This document shows, one piece after another, positions 1 to 9,035 of a stretch of DNA of 52,856 bases. The stretch spans positions 1 through 52,856 of the forward strand of contig JAJXWT010000004.1 in assembly GCA_021781475.1 (NCBI GenBank), in the 5' to 3' direction. Positions within the stretch are counted from its first letter, which is position 1, and the number at the start of each line of letters is the position of its first letter. The notes below the pieces were generated by a model, which made no database searches, was not told the origin of the DNA, and worked only from the letters and a program-made list of their open reading frames with translations. The position numbers were made by a program, and so were the translations under genes. Source of the DNA: a bacterium (GTDB lineage: Bacteria > Patescibacteriota > Saccharimonadia > Saccharimonadales > Saccharimonadaceae).

Positions 1-2409
1 ACTGAGTATGCGGAATGCGGCGCGTGCTTTTACGGTATCGCCACTTTTAATAGCTTCACTTAAATCTGCCTGAGCATTAGTTAGTCGGTTGGATGGGTTG
101 GCAGAGTACTTCCTCTCAAACGACTGTACCTGGTTGTCGATTTCTTCCTGGTTCATTTTTTGCGTTAGCACATCCCCCTGGGCAGTGCGCCTGTCTCCGA
201 ATTTACCGCTAACACGGTTTAACCCTGCGTTTACATTTTTTCGCCCATTTCGTGCCCAGTTAAGGGGGTTTTTGTTTGAGCCGCTAAATTGCCCTGACTG
301 AATAAGCGCTCGACGTTTATTGGCTTCGGACTTTTTGTAGGCGTCTCTTTGACCGACGTAAGAGTTTTCAAGCATATTTTTTCCGTAGCCATGGAGCTTG
401 TCTGTTCCGGCGGTCACACCCTTTATCATTCCCCCAATACCTTCGAGCCCTTTCATAGTTGAAGTAAACACTTTGTACACTACAACAAGCATAAGTATCG
501 GTAGCGCAGCGCCCATGGTTTGTAGTAGCCACGAATCGCTCGTGTGCATAATAATGTTTCCTGCCAATTTACCGGCACCATACAGAACGCTGGCAATTGG
601 GAATATGAATAGGAGTGTTTTAAACATGCTTAACCATTTTTTATATAATGACTGTGTATTTGGTAAGAGCATGGCGGCGAATGCCAGAGGTGATAGTACA
701 ACAAGTAGTAGGATAAGCCCTTGGCGCACAGCAAGTAGAATAACCATTGTAATAGCCACAACCACCAGTGCAAGTAATATTCCAACGACGGTTGCAACTG
801 AAAAATATGCCGCAGCCAGGGTAGCCCCGCCCCCAACGATGAGTACATTACTAACAACTTTAGTGAAAACTGACGAACCAACTTGAAGGCCGCTACTACT
901 TGTCGAGTTTTGGAACGTTATGCCATTTGCCAAGGCATTAGCAAGGCTCACGCCGAGCAAATTAGACACGTCTACCGCCAGGGCGCACACATAGAACGAT
1001 ATATTTACGAGGAGCGCTACAACCAGTAGCTTGGGCAGTAGCTTTTTAATGCCATAGTTGCTAACGCCAAAGCTTGTAACCTGTGAAAAGATAATGATAA
1101 TAAAAGCAATGATAAAGATAATATTGGCGTATTGCAGCATCTGTTGCCATGCTTGATACGTTGGGGAGCTTGTGGAAAATAATTTTTGTGCGTCAACAAG
1201 GAAAAACGTCTGTAAAAGATTTTCAGAGCCATCTGCCACGCTCCCTAAAAAGTTGGCAATTGGGCAGACAATCCAACCCACCCCCGCTACCGTACAGGTT
1301 GATTTCGCGTCGCCCGGTATACCACCCCCGGGATTTTGTACTTGTGGTGCGACACTTTTTGCTGCTAGTGCTCGGTTATTCTGCACCCAGTTAGCGTAAT
1401 CTTTGTAGGTAAGCTCCATAATATGAACTAAATTATTGTTCGTCGTACCACCCATACTGTCACAGGTGTCGGTTACTGCGCTCTGGGATGCGCCGTTATA
1501 TCGAAAGTTCCAAGCCGTCGTCGACGATCCGTTTAGGCTATACCAATATTGTTGCGGTATACCGCTAGGTGGGACAACCCATACCGAACCATCGGCTGGT
1601 TTGGTCCCGCTAGTGGCCGAGGTGCTACTATTCACAGGGTTTATTAGCGTCGATGCGCAGGTGCTTTGGGCGAAGAACAACGTATACGCCATAACATAAT
1701 ACTGAACATTATCGTATTGGTTATTAAGGAGTGTGCCTGTTGTGCCATAGGAATTTTGAATATAATTTGAGATATAGCCTGTCGTATAAACCTTATCTAG
1801 GAAATTGACTGCATCGTTGTATGAGTAGGCGACACCAAGCGTGCCGGGTTGCGTAGCGAGGGCTGATTGGTAGACGAATGCCTCATTCGAGCCATTGTCA
1901 GCGCTACCATTACCAGTCACGCAATCCTTTGTCGCCGCGTAAGTGCCATTTGCCCCCATGGTGGCTCGTTTAAAACCGACATTACACGCTGTTTCGATGC
2001 CGGTTCCGGTGAAACCCAAGTCTTTAAAATAACTTTGGAGGGTCGCACCGTTCAGGCTTGCACAGTCGGGCGTAGAGCTGGGATTAGGGCTCAGCCAGTC
2101 ACTCAAGGGCATTCCTTTATAGGTGGGTGCGCTAAACCAGTTCCACTGCATAACATCTGCGACACTAACAGGGACAGCCTTTCCGCTGTAAAGCCCGGGA
2201 GTTAGACAGAACGCGATCTCGTTTCTTTCGGTGTTGAGGGTGGCGACTTTAACCACGGCTTCAGCGATATTCGGTGTTGCAACATCTGCATAGGCAGTTT
2301 GGAATACGGCAAAAACGGGAGTTAATATCTCGATAGCGATAACAAGAGCGAGCAGCCCAGCTTTCCTTAAAGAACGCGCAGTTGGTTTTTGTGTCACTGT
2401 GTTAGCCAT
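1..2409 (-). CDS. VirB6/TrbL-like type IV secretion membrane protein, 3' end outside window
   Basis: The frame is open for 803 codons from the ATG at 2409 and runs off the left edge, so the C-terminus is missing. A hydrophobic export segment lies in about the first 45 residues. A secreted, Cys-containing domain follows up to a GWIVCP motif near residue 377, then a cluster of membrane helices at about 420-650 and a charged, basic tail. The order of parts and several stretches (GWIxCP; FSQVTSFG; SNYG followed by basic residues; ILVNIS-type helix) match the 923-residue protein at 3604-6375, so the two are paralogues. VirB6/TrbL proteins form the inner-membrane channel of type IV secretion systems. 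The assignment rests on this architecture and on the neighbouring VirB2-like genes; no ATPase gene (VirB4) is in the window. An AGGT Shine-Dalgarno lies just before the start. Confidence 0.75.
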   Translation of the reverse strand, partial: MANTVTQKPTARSLRKAGLLALVIAIEILTPVFAVFQTAYADVATPNIAEAVVKVATLNTERNEIAFCLTPGLYSGKAVPVSVADVMQWNWFSAPTYKGMPLSDWLSPNPSSTPDCASLNGATLQSYFKDLGFTGTGIETACNVGFKRATMGANGTYAATKDCVTGNGSADNGSNEAFVYQSALATQPGTLGVAYSYNDAVNFLDKVYTTGYISNYIQNSYGTTGTLLNNQYDNVQYYVMAYTLFFAQSTCASTLINPVNSSTSATSGTKPADGSVWVVPPSGIPQQYWYSLNGSSTTAWNFRYNGASQSAVTDTCDSMGGTTNNNLVHIMELTYKDYANWVQNNRALAAKSVAPQVQNPGGGIPGDAKSTCTVAGVGWIVCPIANFLGSVADGSENLLQTFFLVDAQKLFSTSSPTYQAWQQMLQYANIIFIIAFIIIIFSQVTSFGVSNYGIKKLLPKLLVVALLVNISFYVCALAVDVSNLLGVSLANALANGITFQNSTSSSGLQVGSSVFTKVVSNVLIVGGGATLAAAYFSVATVVGILLALVVVAITMVILLAVRQGLILLLVVLSPLAFAAMLLPNTQSLYKKWLSMFKTLLFIFPIASVLYGAGKLAGNIIMHTSDSWLLQTMGAALPILMLVVVYKVFTSTMKGLEGIGGMIKGVTAGTDKLHGYGKNMLENSYVGQRDAYKKSEANKRRALIQSGQFSGSNKNPLNWARNGRKNVNAGLNRVSGKFGDRRTAQGDVLTQKMNQEEIDNQVQSFERKYSANPSNRLTNAQADLSEAIKSGDTVKARAAFRILS

Positions 2410-2449
2410 ATGCTTTACCTACTACAATTAAAGCATAAATGGAATAATA

Positions 2450-2480
2450 TATACACGCCATTTATGGGATGGCGTGTATA
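2450..2480 (-). terminator. 12-bp perfect hairpin after the Tat-lipoprotein gene
   Basis: TATACACGCCAT at 2450-2461 pairs perfectly with ATGGCGTGTATA at 2469-2480 around a 7-base loop. It lies between the stop of the gene ending at 2511 and the start of the VirB6-like gene at 2409, both on the minus strand. The tail on that strand is AT-rich but not a clean T run, so it could also be an attenuator or processing stem. Confidence 0.55.
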
Positions 2481-2510
2481 GAGTAGCGTATTGGCCTAGC
2501 TGTAGTTTGG

Positions 2511-3425
2511 CTAGTTAGTAGAGCTGGAAAGACTGTTTATCACTGAGTGCATGGTGTCGTTTGGCACCTCTTCAGAGTAGCGTGTAAATATAGTCGCATT
2601 TGGCTCCCCACTTCGTAGGTCGTTGAACGGGTGGGCTTCCACGACTGTTAAGAAGCTTTTTCCGCCTTGCTCTGAGCCATATACTCTTCCGGCATCCGCT
2701 AGTGTTAGTTGTTGTTTATTAATTTTGACTATCGTTCCAGACCGAAGGACGCGTGTTGCGGCAGTAACAGGTGCATGAATAATAACTCCAACACCGTTGT
2801 CTGCATTAGTTTTTAGGTCTGGTGAGAGTTGTGATTCGGGCGACACAAGATCGTCTACGAGCGCGGCTCCAAGTTCTTTCGAGGCGGCGTCTTGCTCCAT
2901 TTGTGCTGGCGTCGCGTAACGTATGTCGACGGCGTCTGCCAATGCTTGAGGTTCTGCGTTGATACGATAGTCATTCAAGGCTTTGGCGACTGTCATATCG
3001 GCGCTCCCCGAGGTATTATAGGTATCCAACACCACTGGAATAGCAGAATCTATGGCTGCAGCAAGTAGCGTGGTACGAGCATCTGGGTCAAGCTTATCGA
3101 TTTCACCGCTCACACCACCGGCTTCACCACCGAAAACAGCGGCAAAGTATTTAGCGCTAAATACCGCTTTCTCGTTTGGGCTCATCGCACGATATTGCGC
3201 TTGGGCTTCGGGCGTAATGTGGCCAGGCTTTAGCTCGGGTGCTGATGGGGTCATATTCGGGGTTGTTGGGTTTTTGCTGGCGGTTTCATTGCCAGATGGA
3301 GCGGCAGAAATGTTTGCGCCACAGGCTTCGAGTGCCAGGAGGGTTGTCCCGCCTACGAGGGCACCGAGGAGGCCCCTACGTGATATCCTTGGCTCCGTGC
3401 ACTGATCGAGATTTTTTTTAACCAT
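2511..3425 (-). CDS. predicted Tat-exported lipoprotein, function unknown
   Basis: The 304-residue product starts with a twin-arginine signal (ISRRGLLG, residues 14-21), a hydrophobic stretch, and a lipobox-like LEAC with Cys at 35. This predicts export by the Tat path and lipid anchoring at the outer face of the membrane. A Ser/Thr/Pro-rich linker follows to about residue 70. The rest is soluble and Ala/Asp-rich; I do not recognise a domain. The gene lies between two VirB6-like paralogues on the same strand, so it may be an accessory part of the secretion apparatus, but this is inferred from position only. The -10 TAGAAT sits 8 bases before the ATG, which points to a leaderless or nearly leaderless mRNA and supports this start. 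Confidence 0.7.
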   Translation of the reverse strand: MVKKNLDQCTEPRISRRGLLGALVGGTTLLALEACGANISAAPSGNETASKNPTTPNMTPSAPELKPGHITPEAQAQYRAMSPNEKAVFSAKYFAAVFGGEAGGVSGEIDKLDPDARTTLLAAAIDSAIPVVLDTYNTSGSADMTVAKALNDYRINAEPQALADAVDIRYATPAQMEQDAASKELGAALVDDLVSPESQLSPDLKTNADNGVGVIIHAPVTAATRVLRSGTIVKINKQQLTLADAGRVYGSEQGGKSFLTVVEAHPFNDLRSGEPNATIFTRYSEEVPNDTMHSVINSLSSSTN

Positions 3426-3433
3426 AATGATGT

Positions 3434-3439
3434 ATTCTA
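3434..3439 (-). promoter_or_regulatory. -10 box for the Tat-lipoprotein gene
   Basis: TAGAAT on the minus strand, 8 bases before the ATG at 3425. One of the recurrent short-gap promoters in this window. Confidence 0.45.
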
Positions 3440-3603
3440 TCCTTTGCCAAATGGCTTATATGGTGAATTTATAAGCACATTATACACCCTAATCAACAAA
3501 AAGTCAATACGCTTATCGTTAAGTGGTAGGTATGGCAAAAAGATTGTCATGCACTAGCATGTCTAATAAAAGTATGGCGCATGCTAAAAACCTTGCGCGG
3601 GGC

Positions 3604-6375
3604 CTATAAATCTTTTGGATCGATAGGGGGCAGTGATGGATTAAGCTTTGTAATTTTAAGGAGCTCGAGCTTGGCGTTATCTTTCACGCTTGACTTAATT
3701 TGGGGATCTGTAAGGGCATCGTATGCTTTTTTAGCAAGTTGGCCGATCCGATTGCGCTCGTCGGCGGTAATGCCTGGATCGCGTAGTTTATCTTGAGCGC
3801 CCTTCAAGAACGAAGTAAGGGCTGGCGCGTCAGCTGTTGCCAGCTGCTGAGCCGAGAACTTACCTTCGGTTATTTGTGCCTGCAGGTAGTTTTCTAGGTC
3901 GGCTGCACTCGCAATATTGCCCTGGGCAATTTCGTTAATCAGCCGCCCGCCAAGGTAGATGCTTTTTGCACCCATGCTAGACTTAGCGAGCGCGGCCGAA
4001 ATGGTGGTGCGGTATTCAGAAAGCTCGCTCCCCGAAAGCTTAATAATGTCCTCTACCATTGGCACGGTGCCGATTGTCATGTTGTTGTCGATTGCAGCCT
4101 CCATTGCGTAGCTGTCCGTGCGATCAAAGTTAAAGGTGCTGACTACCTTGCCGCTCTTGTCTCTGCGGACACCAACAGCGTGAGTTACTGCGTTACCCTT
4201 GCTATCCTTTCCAAGGATCATGTTCTGTATATCACCAGAGTCTGGCGCATAGTGCTTAATGAGTTCGTTCATTTCACTGACAGATTCGGCGTACTGTTTA
4301 CGTTGCAATGCGACCGCATATGCGAGTGCCGCGTGCTCACCCTGCTCGCCTTGTATTCCCCCTGCGTATTTACGCACATCAACACCGTGGACAGTTCGGC
4401 TCTGTTTTTCAAGGATTGTCGCGACATTATCTTGCTGAACACGCTCTGCCATTTTTTTAGCAATGCCGTCAAACGCAATGTTTTCGGTGTTGAGCTTAAT
4501 AGAGCTCGCATTTGCTAACATTGCGGCGCGCGCCTTCGCATTAAGCTGCTGGGAAAGCTGTTGCATTGTGGCGTGTTGTGCGCCTTGCGCGGCAATTTCG
4601 GCGTGCATAGTTTCAAGGCTTTCGGCTTCAAATTTTGCGGCGACCTCGGTTTCACGGCGCCGCACTTCACGTGCAGTCGTGCGGGCGTCGGTCCTACGCA
4701 TGCGGTCGTAGCCGCCCTTTAATATGTTGTCCTCGGTTTGTTTTTCAGCGGACATATCTTGGGCGTAGTTGTAGGCCTTACGGTAGGCCCTTAGGCGGCG
4801 CTGGCTGAATGGCCCTGTGCCACCGTTTCGGGCACGGGTCTCTGAGGCATCTTCGAAGCCGGCGAGCGCGACCTTTTGGCGGCGTTCGGCGTCGTCAAAG
4901 CGCTGCGCGGTCCAGCGTGCTGCGTTAAAACGTCGGTTGTTGGGGTTAGCAAGTGATTTTTTACGGTGGTAGTCGGACTGGTTTTTGGTCCAGTTGCGGG
5001 CGCGGTCGGTGAGGCCTTTGTTTTTGTTGCTCGCAAAGCTGGCAACGGTGCCGAGCGCTCCACTACTAAACTTAACCAGTAGTGGCGTAATGGCGAGTGG
5101 CATAAGCTGGGTGCCCTTGCCGAGTAAGATTAAAAAGATATTATTGTTGGCGCCCACAATAATGGCAGCCCCGGCAAGTACTGCCCCACCAAACACGAGT
5201 GAAAATAGCGGGAACATAATAAGCATGGCCAGAAAGGTGTCTTTCCATTTGTCGAACCATTTTTCGGTTTTGGGTAAGACAAGCGCGACGAACGCGAGCG
5301 GCGACACAATCACAAATATCACCAAAAGTGCCTGGCGGGCCATTAGTATAAACAATGCTGTCACTGCGGCGAGGGCAACGGATATGAGCATGCCAAGTAG
5401 GGTAAAGAGTGCCGCCGCCAGGCTGCCAGCGGTCGCGAGTGAGACCATGCCGGCGCCCACAACTATGCCACCAGCCGCGGTGCCGCCTAAAATACCCTGC
5501 GCCAGGCCGCCCCAGCTAATGTCGACTTTAAACATGTTTAAGGATTGCGCGAACGACATTAAGAACGCGTACACGCTGTGGCCTAAAAAGTTCGACAGAT
5601 CCACGCCAATTGCACAGATCCAGTACGATATATTGACCAATATGGCTGCGATAATAAGGCGGGGAATCATTTTTTTAAGCCCGTAGTTCGAAAGGCCAAA
5701 ACTGGTCACCTGCGAAAAGATAATAACCATAAACACGAGCACAAAACAGATGTTCGCAATGTTCTTGACGGCGTTCCACACATCAAAAACCGGGCTGTTT
5801 TGCAGCATTGGTTGGACATCCAAGAACTGCATTAACACCCCGTAAATACCATCGATCATGCTGGCAAGCTGGCTGGTGACTGGGCAGATAATCCAGCCAA
5901 TCCCCGACACATTACAGGTGTTCCCCGCGTTTGCCGCGCTCGGTGTTGGCGCGGCGCCGCCGGGTGGTGGATTGTTGGAAATCGTCAGTGTTGTCGGGCC
6001 GGCTGTTTGGTTATAGCTATTGGGTGGCGTAAGCGTAAAGGCCGCGTACAGCGCGGTGGTAGCGGTTTGCGCGGCGGCCTTGCTGACAAAGTAAATATCT
6101 TGGACTGAGTTGTTGGTGGGGTCGCTGTATTCGTAGGCGTATACGTCGGCGCTTGTGGTAAGTTTTCGGGGGTCACTTTTGGTGATTGTCACCTGCTTGG
6201 TAAAGGATTTGCCTTGGTATTGGAGCCCGCTTGTAGTGCGGTATGCGGTGTCCGCAAAGGCAGCGGTGCTGTGGCCGACACACGCAAAAATGGCCGCAAA
6301 CAAACCTGTGGCCACAAAGAGTATACTCCGCTGCGATATTCTACCGCGCGGATGCCTGGTTAAGGTATCCCACAT
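3604..6375 (-). CDS. VirB6/TrbL-like type IV secretion membrane protein with long charged tail
   Basis: The 923-residue protein has an N-terminal signal-type segment (about residues 18-42), an extracytoplasmic domain to about 160, a GWIICP motif near 160, and about six or more membrane helices between 195 and 445. A very long hydrophilic region (445-923), rich in Arg, Ala, Glu and Lys, is probably helical and cytoplasmic. The membrane part shares FSQVTSFG and the following SNYG with the protein at 1-2409. VirB6/TrbL family members make the inner-membrane pore of conjugation-type machines; the extended tail is larger than in the usual VirB6 of about 300 residues. An AGGTGAT Shine-Dalgarno is at the start. 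It is transcribed divergently from the pilin-like cluster that begins at 6485, across a gap of about 110 bases. Confidence 0.8.
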   Translation of the reverse strand: MWDTLTRHPRGRISQRSILFVATGLFAAIFACVGHSTAAFADTAYRTTSGLQYQGKSFTKQVTITKSDPRKLTTSADVYAYEYSDPTNNSVQDIYFVSKAAAQTATTALYAAFTLTPPNSYNQTAGPTTLTISNNPPPGGAAPTPSAANAGNTCNVSGIGWIICPVTSQLASMIDGIYGVLMQFLDVQPMLQNSPVFDVWNAVKNIANICFVLVFMVIIFSQVTSFGLSNYGLKKMIPRLIIAAILVNISYWICAIGVDLSNFLGHSVYAFLMSFAQSLNMFKVDISWGGLAQGILGGTAAGGIVVGAGMVSLATAGSLAAALFTLLGMLISVALAAVTALFILMARQALLVIFVIVSPLAFVALVLPKTEKWFDKWKDTFLAMLIMFPLFSLVFGGAVLAGAAIIVGANNNIFLILLGKGTQLMPLAITPLLVKFSSGALGTVASFASNKNKGLTDRARNWTKNQSDYHRKKSLANPNNRRFNAARWTAQRFDDAERRQKVALAGFEDASETRARNGGTGPFSQRRLRAYRKAYNYAQDMSAEKQTEDNILKGGYDRMRRTDARTTAREVRRRETEVAAKFEAESLETMHAEIAAQGAQHATMQQLSQQLNAKARAAMLANASSIKLNTENIAFDGIAKKMAERVQQDNVATILEKQSRTVHGVDVRKYAGGIQGEQGEHAALAYAVALQRKQYAESVSEMNELIKHYAPDSGDIQNMILGKDSKGNAVTHAVGVRRDKSGKVVSTFNFDRTDSYAMEAAIDNNMTIGTVPMVEDIIKLSGSELSEYRTTISAALAKSSMGAKSIYLGGRLINEIAQGNIASAADLENYLQAQITEGKFSAQQLATADAPALTSFLKGAQDKLRDPGITADERNRIGQLAKKAYDALTDPQIKSSVKDNAKLELLKITKLNPSLPPIDPKDL

Positions 6376-6465
6376 ATCACCTATAATGCTACAACTTTAA
6401 GGCTAAAAAGTCAAGGCTCACCAGGGTGTATTTTCCGCTACAACTTGAATATAAACCAAAAGTAG

Positions 6466-6471
6466 TATACG
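6466..6471 (+). promoter_or_regulatory. putative promoter of the VirB2-like cluster
   Basis: TATACG at 6466-6471 with TTGAAT at 6445-6450 (15-base spacer) upstream of the ATG at 6485. The next four genes overlap or nearly abut, so this may drive the whole cluster. Confidence 0.4.
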
Positions 6472-6484
6472 ATTGCAGGTAGTT

Positions 6485-6892
6485 ATGCAAAAACTAAAAA
6501 ATATGTCCATAAAGCTTGCGGCCGCCCTTGCAATTTCTACGGCGCTTACGGGTGTAGTGTATGCGCCAACGTACGCTGCCCAGCTAAATTGTGCGTATTT
6601 GCCGCAATCCATCTGCAACCAGGCTAATAACCAGGGCTCGGGCACGAATGTTAAGAATACCGCGGTGTTTTTGCTCCTAAGCTGGGTGCTTAAGTTTGTG
6701 ATTGCAATGGTTGGTATTGCGGCGGTTGGTGGCACCGTGTGGGCGGGTATTATTTACACCTCTGCTGGTGGCGACGCCGCAAAGGTAAAGCAGGCAAAAA
6801 CGATGATTACTAATATTGTGATCGGGCTGATTGCGTTTGGCCTTATGTTCTTGGTATTAAACTGGCTAATCCCGGGCGGGGTACTACAGTAA
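6485..6892 (+). CDS. VirB2/TrbC-like pilin-family protein, copy 1
   Basis: The 135-residue product has a signal peptide ending near an AYA/AQL boundary, a short Cys-containing segment, and two membrane helices. Between the helices lies the block that recurs in all copies: a glycine-rich turn (GGTVWAGIIY), SAGGD, then KVKQAKTMI and a second helix. This two-helix layout is that of VirB2/TrbC major pilins of type IV secretion systems. I start at the ATG at 6485 rather than the TTG at 6473, because it gives a normal signal peptide. Its stop shares one base with the ATG of the next gene (TAATG), which implies translational coupling. The exact role, pilus subunit or membrane partner of VirB6, cannot be read from the sequence. 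Confidence 0.8.
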   Translation: MQKLKNMSIKLAAALAISTALTGVVYAPTYAAQLNCAYLPQSICNQANNQGSGTNVKNTAVFLLLSWVLKFVIAMVGIAAVGGTVWAGIIYTSAGGDAAKVKQAKTMITNIVIGLIAFGLMFLVLNWLIPGGVLQ

Positions 6893-7329
6893 TGAAACAA
6901 AAACTCATAGCCCTCATTATGTTTGTGACGTTTGCCGTGCCAACCGGGACCGCACTCCTTATGGCAACGCCAGCAGCGGCGGCTAGCTGCCCATCGGACA
7001 ATTTATTTGGTATTCCCGCCTGGTACAGTGGCCTACAAGACACAACTACGTGTAATGTTATATTCCCTTCAAGCAAAAGCAATAGTTCTGCGCTCCAAAA
7101 CTTTGTCATTAAAGTTGCCCTTAATGTTATTAGCGCAATTTTGGTCATTGCCGGCTACGTGGCATTGTTTTTTGTTATTAAAGGCGGTTTTTTGTACGTG
7201 ATTGCCCGTGGCGATACCGGCAACATTGCAACCGCCAAGCAAACAATTACTAACGCGATTATTGGCCTAATTATCTCACTCCTTTCGGCGGCAATTGTTA
7301 TGGCGGTATCGGGGGCTATTCACACATGA
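6892..7329 (+). CDS. VirB2/TrbC-like pilin-family protein, copy 2
   Basis: This 145-residue protein carries a signal peptide (about 28 residues, ending in an Ala-rich site), an exported loop with two Cys (SCPSD and TTCNV), and two membrane helices flanking GGFLYVIARGD and an AKQTITNAI block. The core matches the other copies, but the loop is longer and holds a likely disulfide. It starts in the overlap TAATG with copy 1 and ends in an ATGA overlap with copy 3, so the three are co-translated. It is probably a pilin or pilin-like channel subunit of the local type IV system. Confidence 0.8.
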   Translation: MKQKLIALIMFVTFAVPTGTALLMATPAAAASCPSDNLFGIPAWYSGLQDTTTCNVIFPSSKSNSSALQNFVIKVALNVISAILVIAGYVALFFVIKGGFLYVIARGDTGNIATAKQTITNAIIGLIISLLSAAIVMAVSGAIHT

Positions 7330-7619
7330 TCTGGCGATTTTTTGGCGCAATTTTAAACGCGAGCGACATTGGTTTTAATGGGCCAACCACGCAAACAAAC
7401 GTTTTATCGAATATTCTTGGAACCGTGTACTTTTGGGCGGGTGTCGTTGCGGTTGGCATGATTGTGTACGGGGGGTTTATTTACACGATTTCGAGTGGCG
7501 ACCCGGCAAAGGTCAAAAAGGCCAAAGACACGCTATTGTATTCGACAATCGGCCTTGTGGTCGTGCTTGCCGCTGCCGCGATTACAGCCTTTGTCGTAAA
7601 GGGGGTGAACGGTGCGTAA
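7326..7619 (+). CDS. VirB2/TrbC-like pilin-family protein, copy 3, without cleavable signal
   Basis: At 97 residues this is the shortest copy. It lacks a typical cleavable signal peptide: the N-terminus is MIWRFFGAIL followed by a polar segment and then the two-helix core (YGGFIYTISSGDPAK, KKAKDTLLYSTIGL). It overlaps copy 2 by 4 bases and copy 4 by 8 bases. The missing signal suggests that its N-terminus is not processed like that of the others, so it may be an integral scaffold rather than an extruded subunit; this is inference. Confidence 0.75.
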   Translation: MIWRFFGAILNASDIGFNGPTTQTNVLSNILGTVYFWAGVVAVGMIVYGGFIYTISSGDPAKVKKAKDTLLYSTIGLVVVLAAAAITAFVVKGVNGA

Positions 7620-8001
7620 GGTAATGACACTGCGCGTTGCCGCTTTTGCTGCAGTAGCCGTTACAGCTATGGCCGTAGGGGTTGGTAGCCTATCCCAGGC
7701 CGCCTTTGCCTATGACCCATTTAGCGCCTGTGGCAGTAACTGTAACAGCATCAAGGACACCAGTCTTACCCAAGGGGCCACCAACTTTAAAGCGAAAAAT
7801 ATCATCAATACGGCCTTGATTCTGCTTGGTTCAATCTCGATTATCATGGTTGTAATTGGTGGTATTCGCATGGCAGCATCGAATGGCGACCCTGGTAAGG
7901 TAAAAACTGGCCGCGAAACGATTATTTATTCAGTGGTTGGCCTTATTATTGCCATGTCGGCCTATGCGATTATAAACTTTGTTATTAGTTTTAATTGGTA
8001 A
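7612..8001 (+). CDS. VirB2/TrbC-like pilin-family protein, copy 4
   Basis: The 129-residue protein begins with a GTG codon at 7612 inside the end of copy 3, preceded by a G-rich Shine-Dalgarno (AAGGGGG). It has a signal peptide ending near AFAYD, a short loop with two close Cys (ACGSNCNS), and the two-helix core with GGIRMAASNGDPGKVK and GRETIIYSVVGLIIA. The loop cysteines could form a local disulfide. An ATG at 7624 is an alternative start but would shorten the basic N-region. Confidence 0.8.
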   Translation: MRKVMTLRVAAFAAVAVTAMAVGVGSLSQAAFAYDPFSACGSNCNSIKDTSLTQGATNFKAKNIINTALILLGSISIIMVVIGGIRMAASNGDPGKVKTGRETIIYSVVGLIIAMSAYAIINFVISFNW

Positions 8002-8013
8002 AAATAAGGAGGA

Positions 8014-8412
8014 ATGATGATTCAAAAACTTAGAACTGTACTTATGGCTACGGGTGTTGCCGCACTGTTTGGCCTGGTGGCTACTAGCGTTGTGGTGGCC
8101 CCCGCCTACGCTGCCCCGGCCTGCACGGGTACAAACTGTGTGAGCACGGGCATTAATAGCGTTGGCAACACGGGCGGTGGTACCAACTTGCCCGCAATCA
8201 TTAAAACGATTGTAAACATTTTGTTGTTTGTGATTGGCGCGGTGGCGGTGATTATGATTGTAGTTGGTGGTATTAAGTACGTAACCTCGAATGGTGATAG
8301 CAGCGCGGTCACAAACGCCAAAAATACCATTTTTTATGCGGTTATTGGCTTAATTGTCGCCGTTATGGCGTATGCAATTGTGAACTTTGTTGTGACGCAA
8401 TTTGTAAAGTAA
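8014..8412 (+). CDS. VirB2/TrbC-like pilin-family protein, copy 5
   Basis: This 132-residue copy has a strong Shine-Dalgarno (AAGGAGG) just before ATGATG. The signal peptide ends near AYAAPA, followed by a loop with two Cys (ACTGTNC), then the two-helix core (GGIKYVTSNGDSSAV, NAKNTIFYAVIGLIVA, AIVNFVV). It is the copy most like copy 6 and the separate gene at 11811-12245. Loop and core together fit a mature pilin of about 100 residues. Confidence 0.82.
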   Translation: MMIQKLRTVLMATGVAALFGLVATSVVVAPAYAAPACTGTNCVSTGINSVGNTGGGTNLPAIIKTIVNILLFVIGAVAVIMIVVGGIKYVTSNGDSSAVTNAKNTIFYAVIGLIVAVMAYAIVNFVVTQFVK

Positions 8413-8489
8413 CACCTGTTCACAAAACGACTCGTATCTGATATAAATATAAGCAAGTAATAAAAATCCTAGAAAGGACCTAAATTAAT

Positions 8490-8906
8490 ATGAAACTAGC
8501 ATTGAAGCATAAATTACTGACGCTCCTTGCGGTGCCGGTATTCGCTTTTGCATTTGCCAGCGCGGCTGTCCCAGCGAGCGCTGCCACAAACTTGTCGCTG
8601 AGCAGCGGCGCAAACAGCGCCCAGGGTTCCGATCAAACCGCCTGTCTGTTTGGCACCGAATCTTCGTGTAATGGCCAAACCCCGCTGTTTAAAACAATCA
8701 CAAACGTGTTGCTGTTTATTATTGGCGCCGTATCAGTGATCATGCTCGTGATTGGCGGTATCCGCTATACCACGTCGGCTGGTGACTCAAGCGCAGTGAC
8801 TGCAGCCAAAAACACTATCATGTATGCAATTATCGGTATTGTTGTTGCCCTCCTCGCGTATGCAATTGTGAACTTTGTTATCGGCGCATTTGTGCCCCAG
8901 GCTTAG
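8490..8906 (+). CDS. VirB2/TrbC-like pilin-family protein, copy 6
   Basis: The 138-residue product has a signal peptide ending near ASAAT, a Ser/Gly-rich loop with an AQGSDQ motif and two Cys (ACLFGTESSC), and the two-helix core (GGIRYTTSAGDSSAV, AAKNTIMYAIIGIVVA). The same GSDQ motif before the first helix is found in the protein at 11811-12245, which links the two. A 77-base gap with an AT-rich stretch and an AGAAAGGA Shine-Dalgarno separates it from copy 5, so it may have its own transcription start. A 19-bp terminator hairpin follows directly. Confidence 0.82.
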   Translation: MKLALKHKLLTLLAVPVFAFAFASAAVPASAATNLSLSSGANSAQGSDQTACLFGTESSCNGQTPLFKTITNVLLFIIGAVSVIMLVIGGIRYTTSAGDSSAVTAAKNTIMYAIIGIVVALLAYAIVNFVIGAFVPQA

Positions 8907-8918
8907 TTACAACTACCC

Positions 8919-8962
8919 TGTCACATAAAAACACTCCTGTAAGGGAGTGTTTTTATGTGACA
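8919..8962. terminator. 19-bp perfect terminator hairpin after the pilin cluster
   Basis: The arm at 8919-8937 pairs perfectly with 8944-8962 around a 6-base loop. A run of five A/T pairs in the stem lets it act in both directions. It closes the VirB2-like cluster. Confidence 0.85.
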
Positions 8963-8993
8963 TTGCGGGCCACCTTAGGGTGTCGTGCCATTA

Positions 8994-9020
8994 AAAAACC
9001 GCGGGGTCGCCGCGGTTTTT
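8994..9020. terminator. GC-rich terminator downstream of the small heat-shock gene
   Basis: AAAAACCGCGG and CCGCGGTTTTT flank a GGTCG loop. With A and T runs on the two sides it can work in both directions, here for the minus-strand gene ending at 9036. Confidence 0.85.
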
Positions 9021-9035
9021 TATGCATATGCTCAA

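Noticed and set aside
398-886. Plus-strand frame of 162 codons
   Set aside because: Lies opposite the membrane helices of the VirB6-like gene, which explains its length and composition.
4985-5686. Plus-strand frame of 233 codons
   Set aside because: Shadow of the VirB6-like gene on the other strand, without a ribosome site or family motif.
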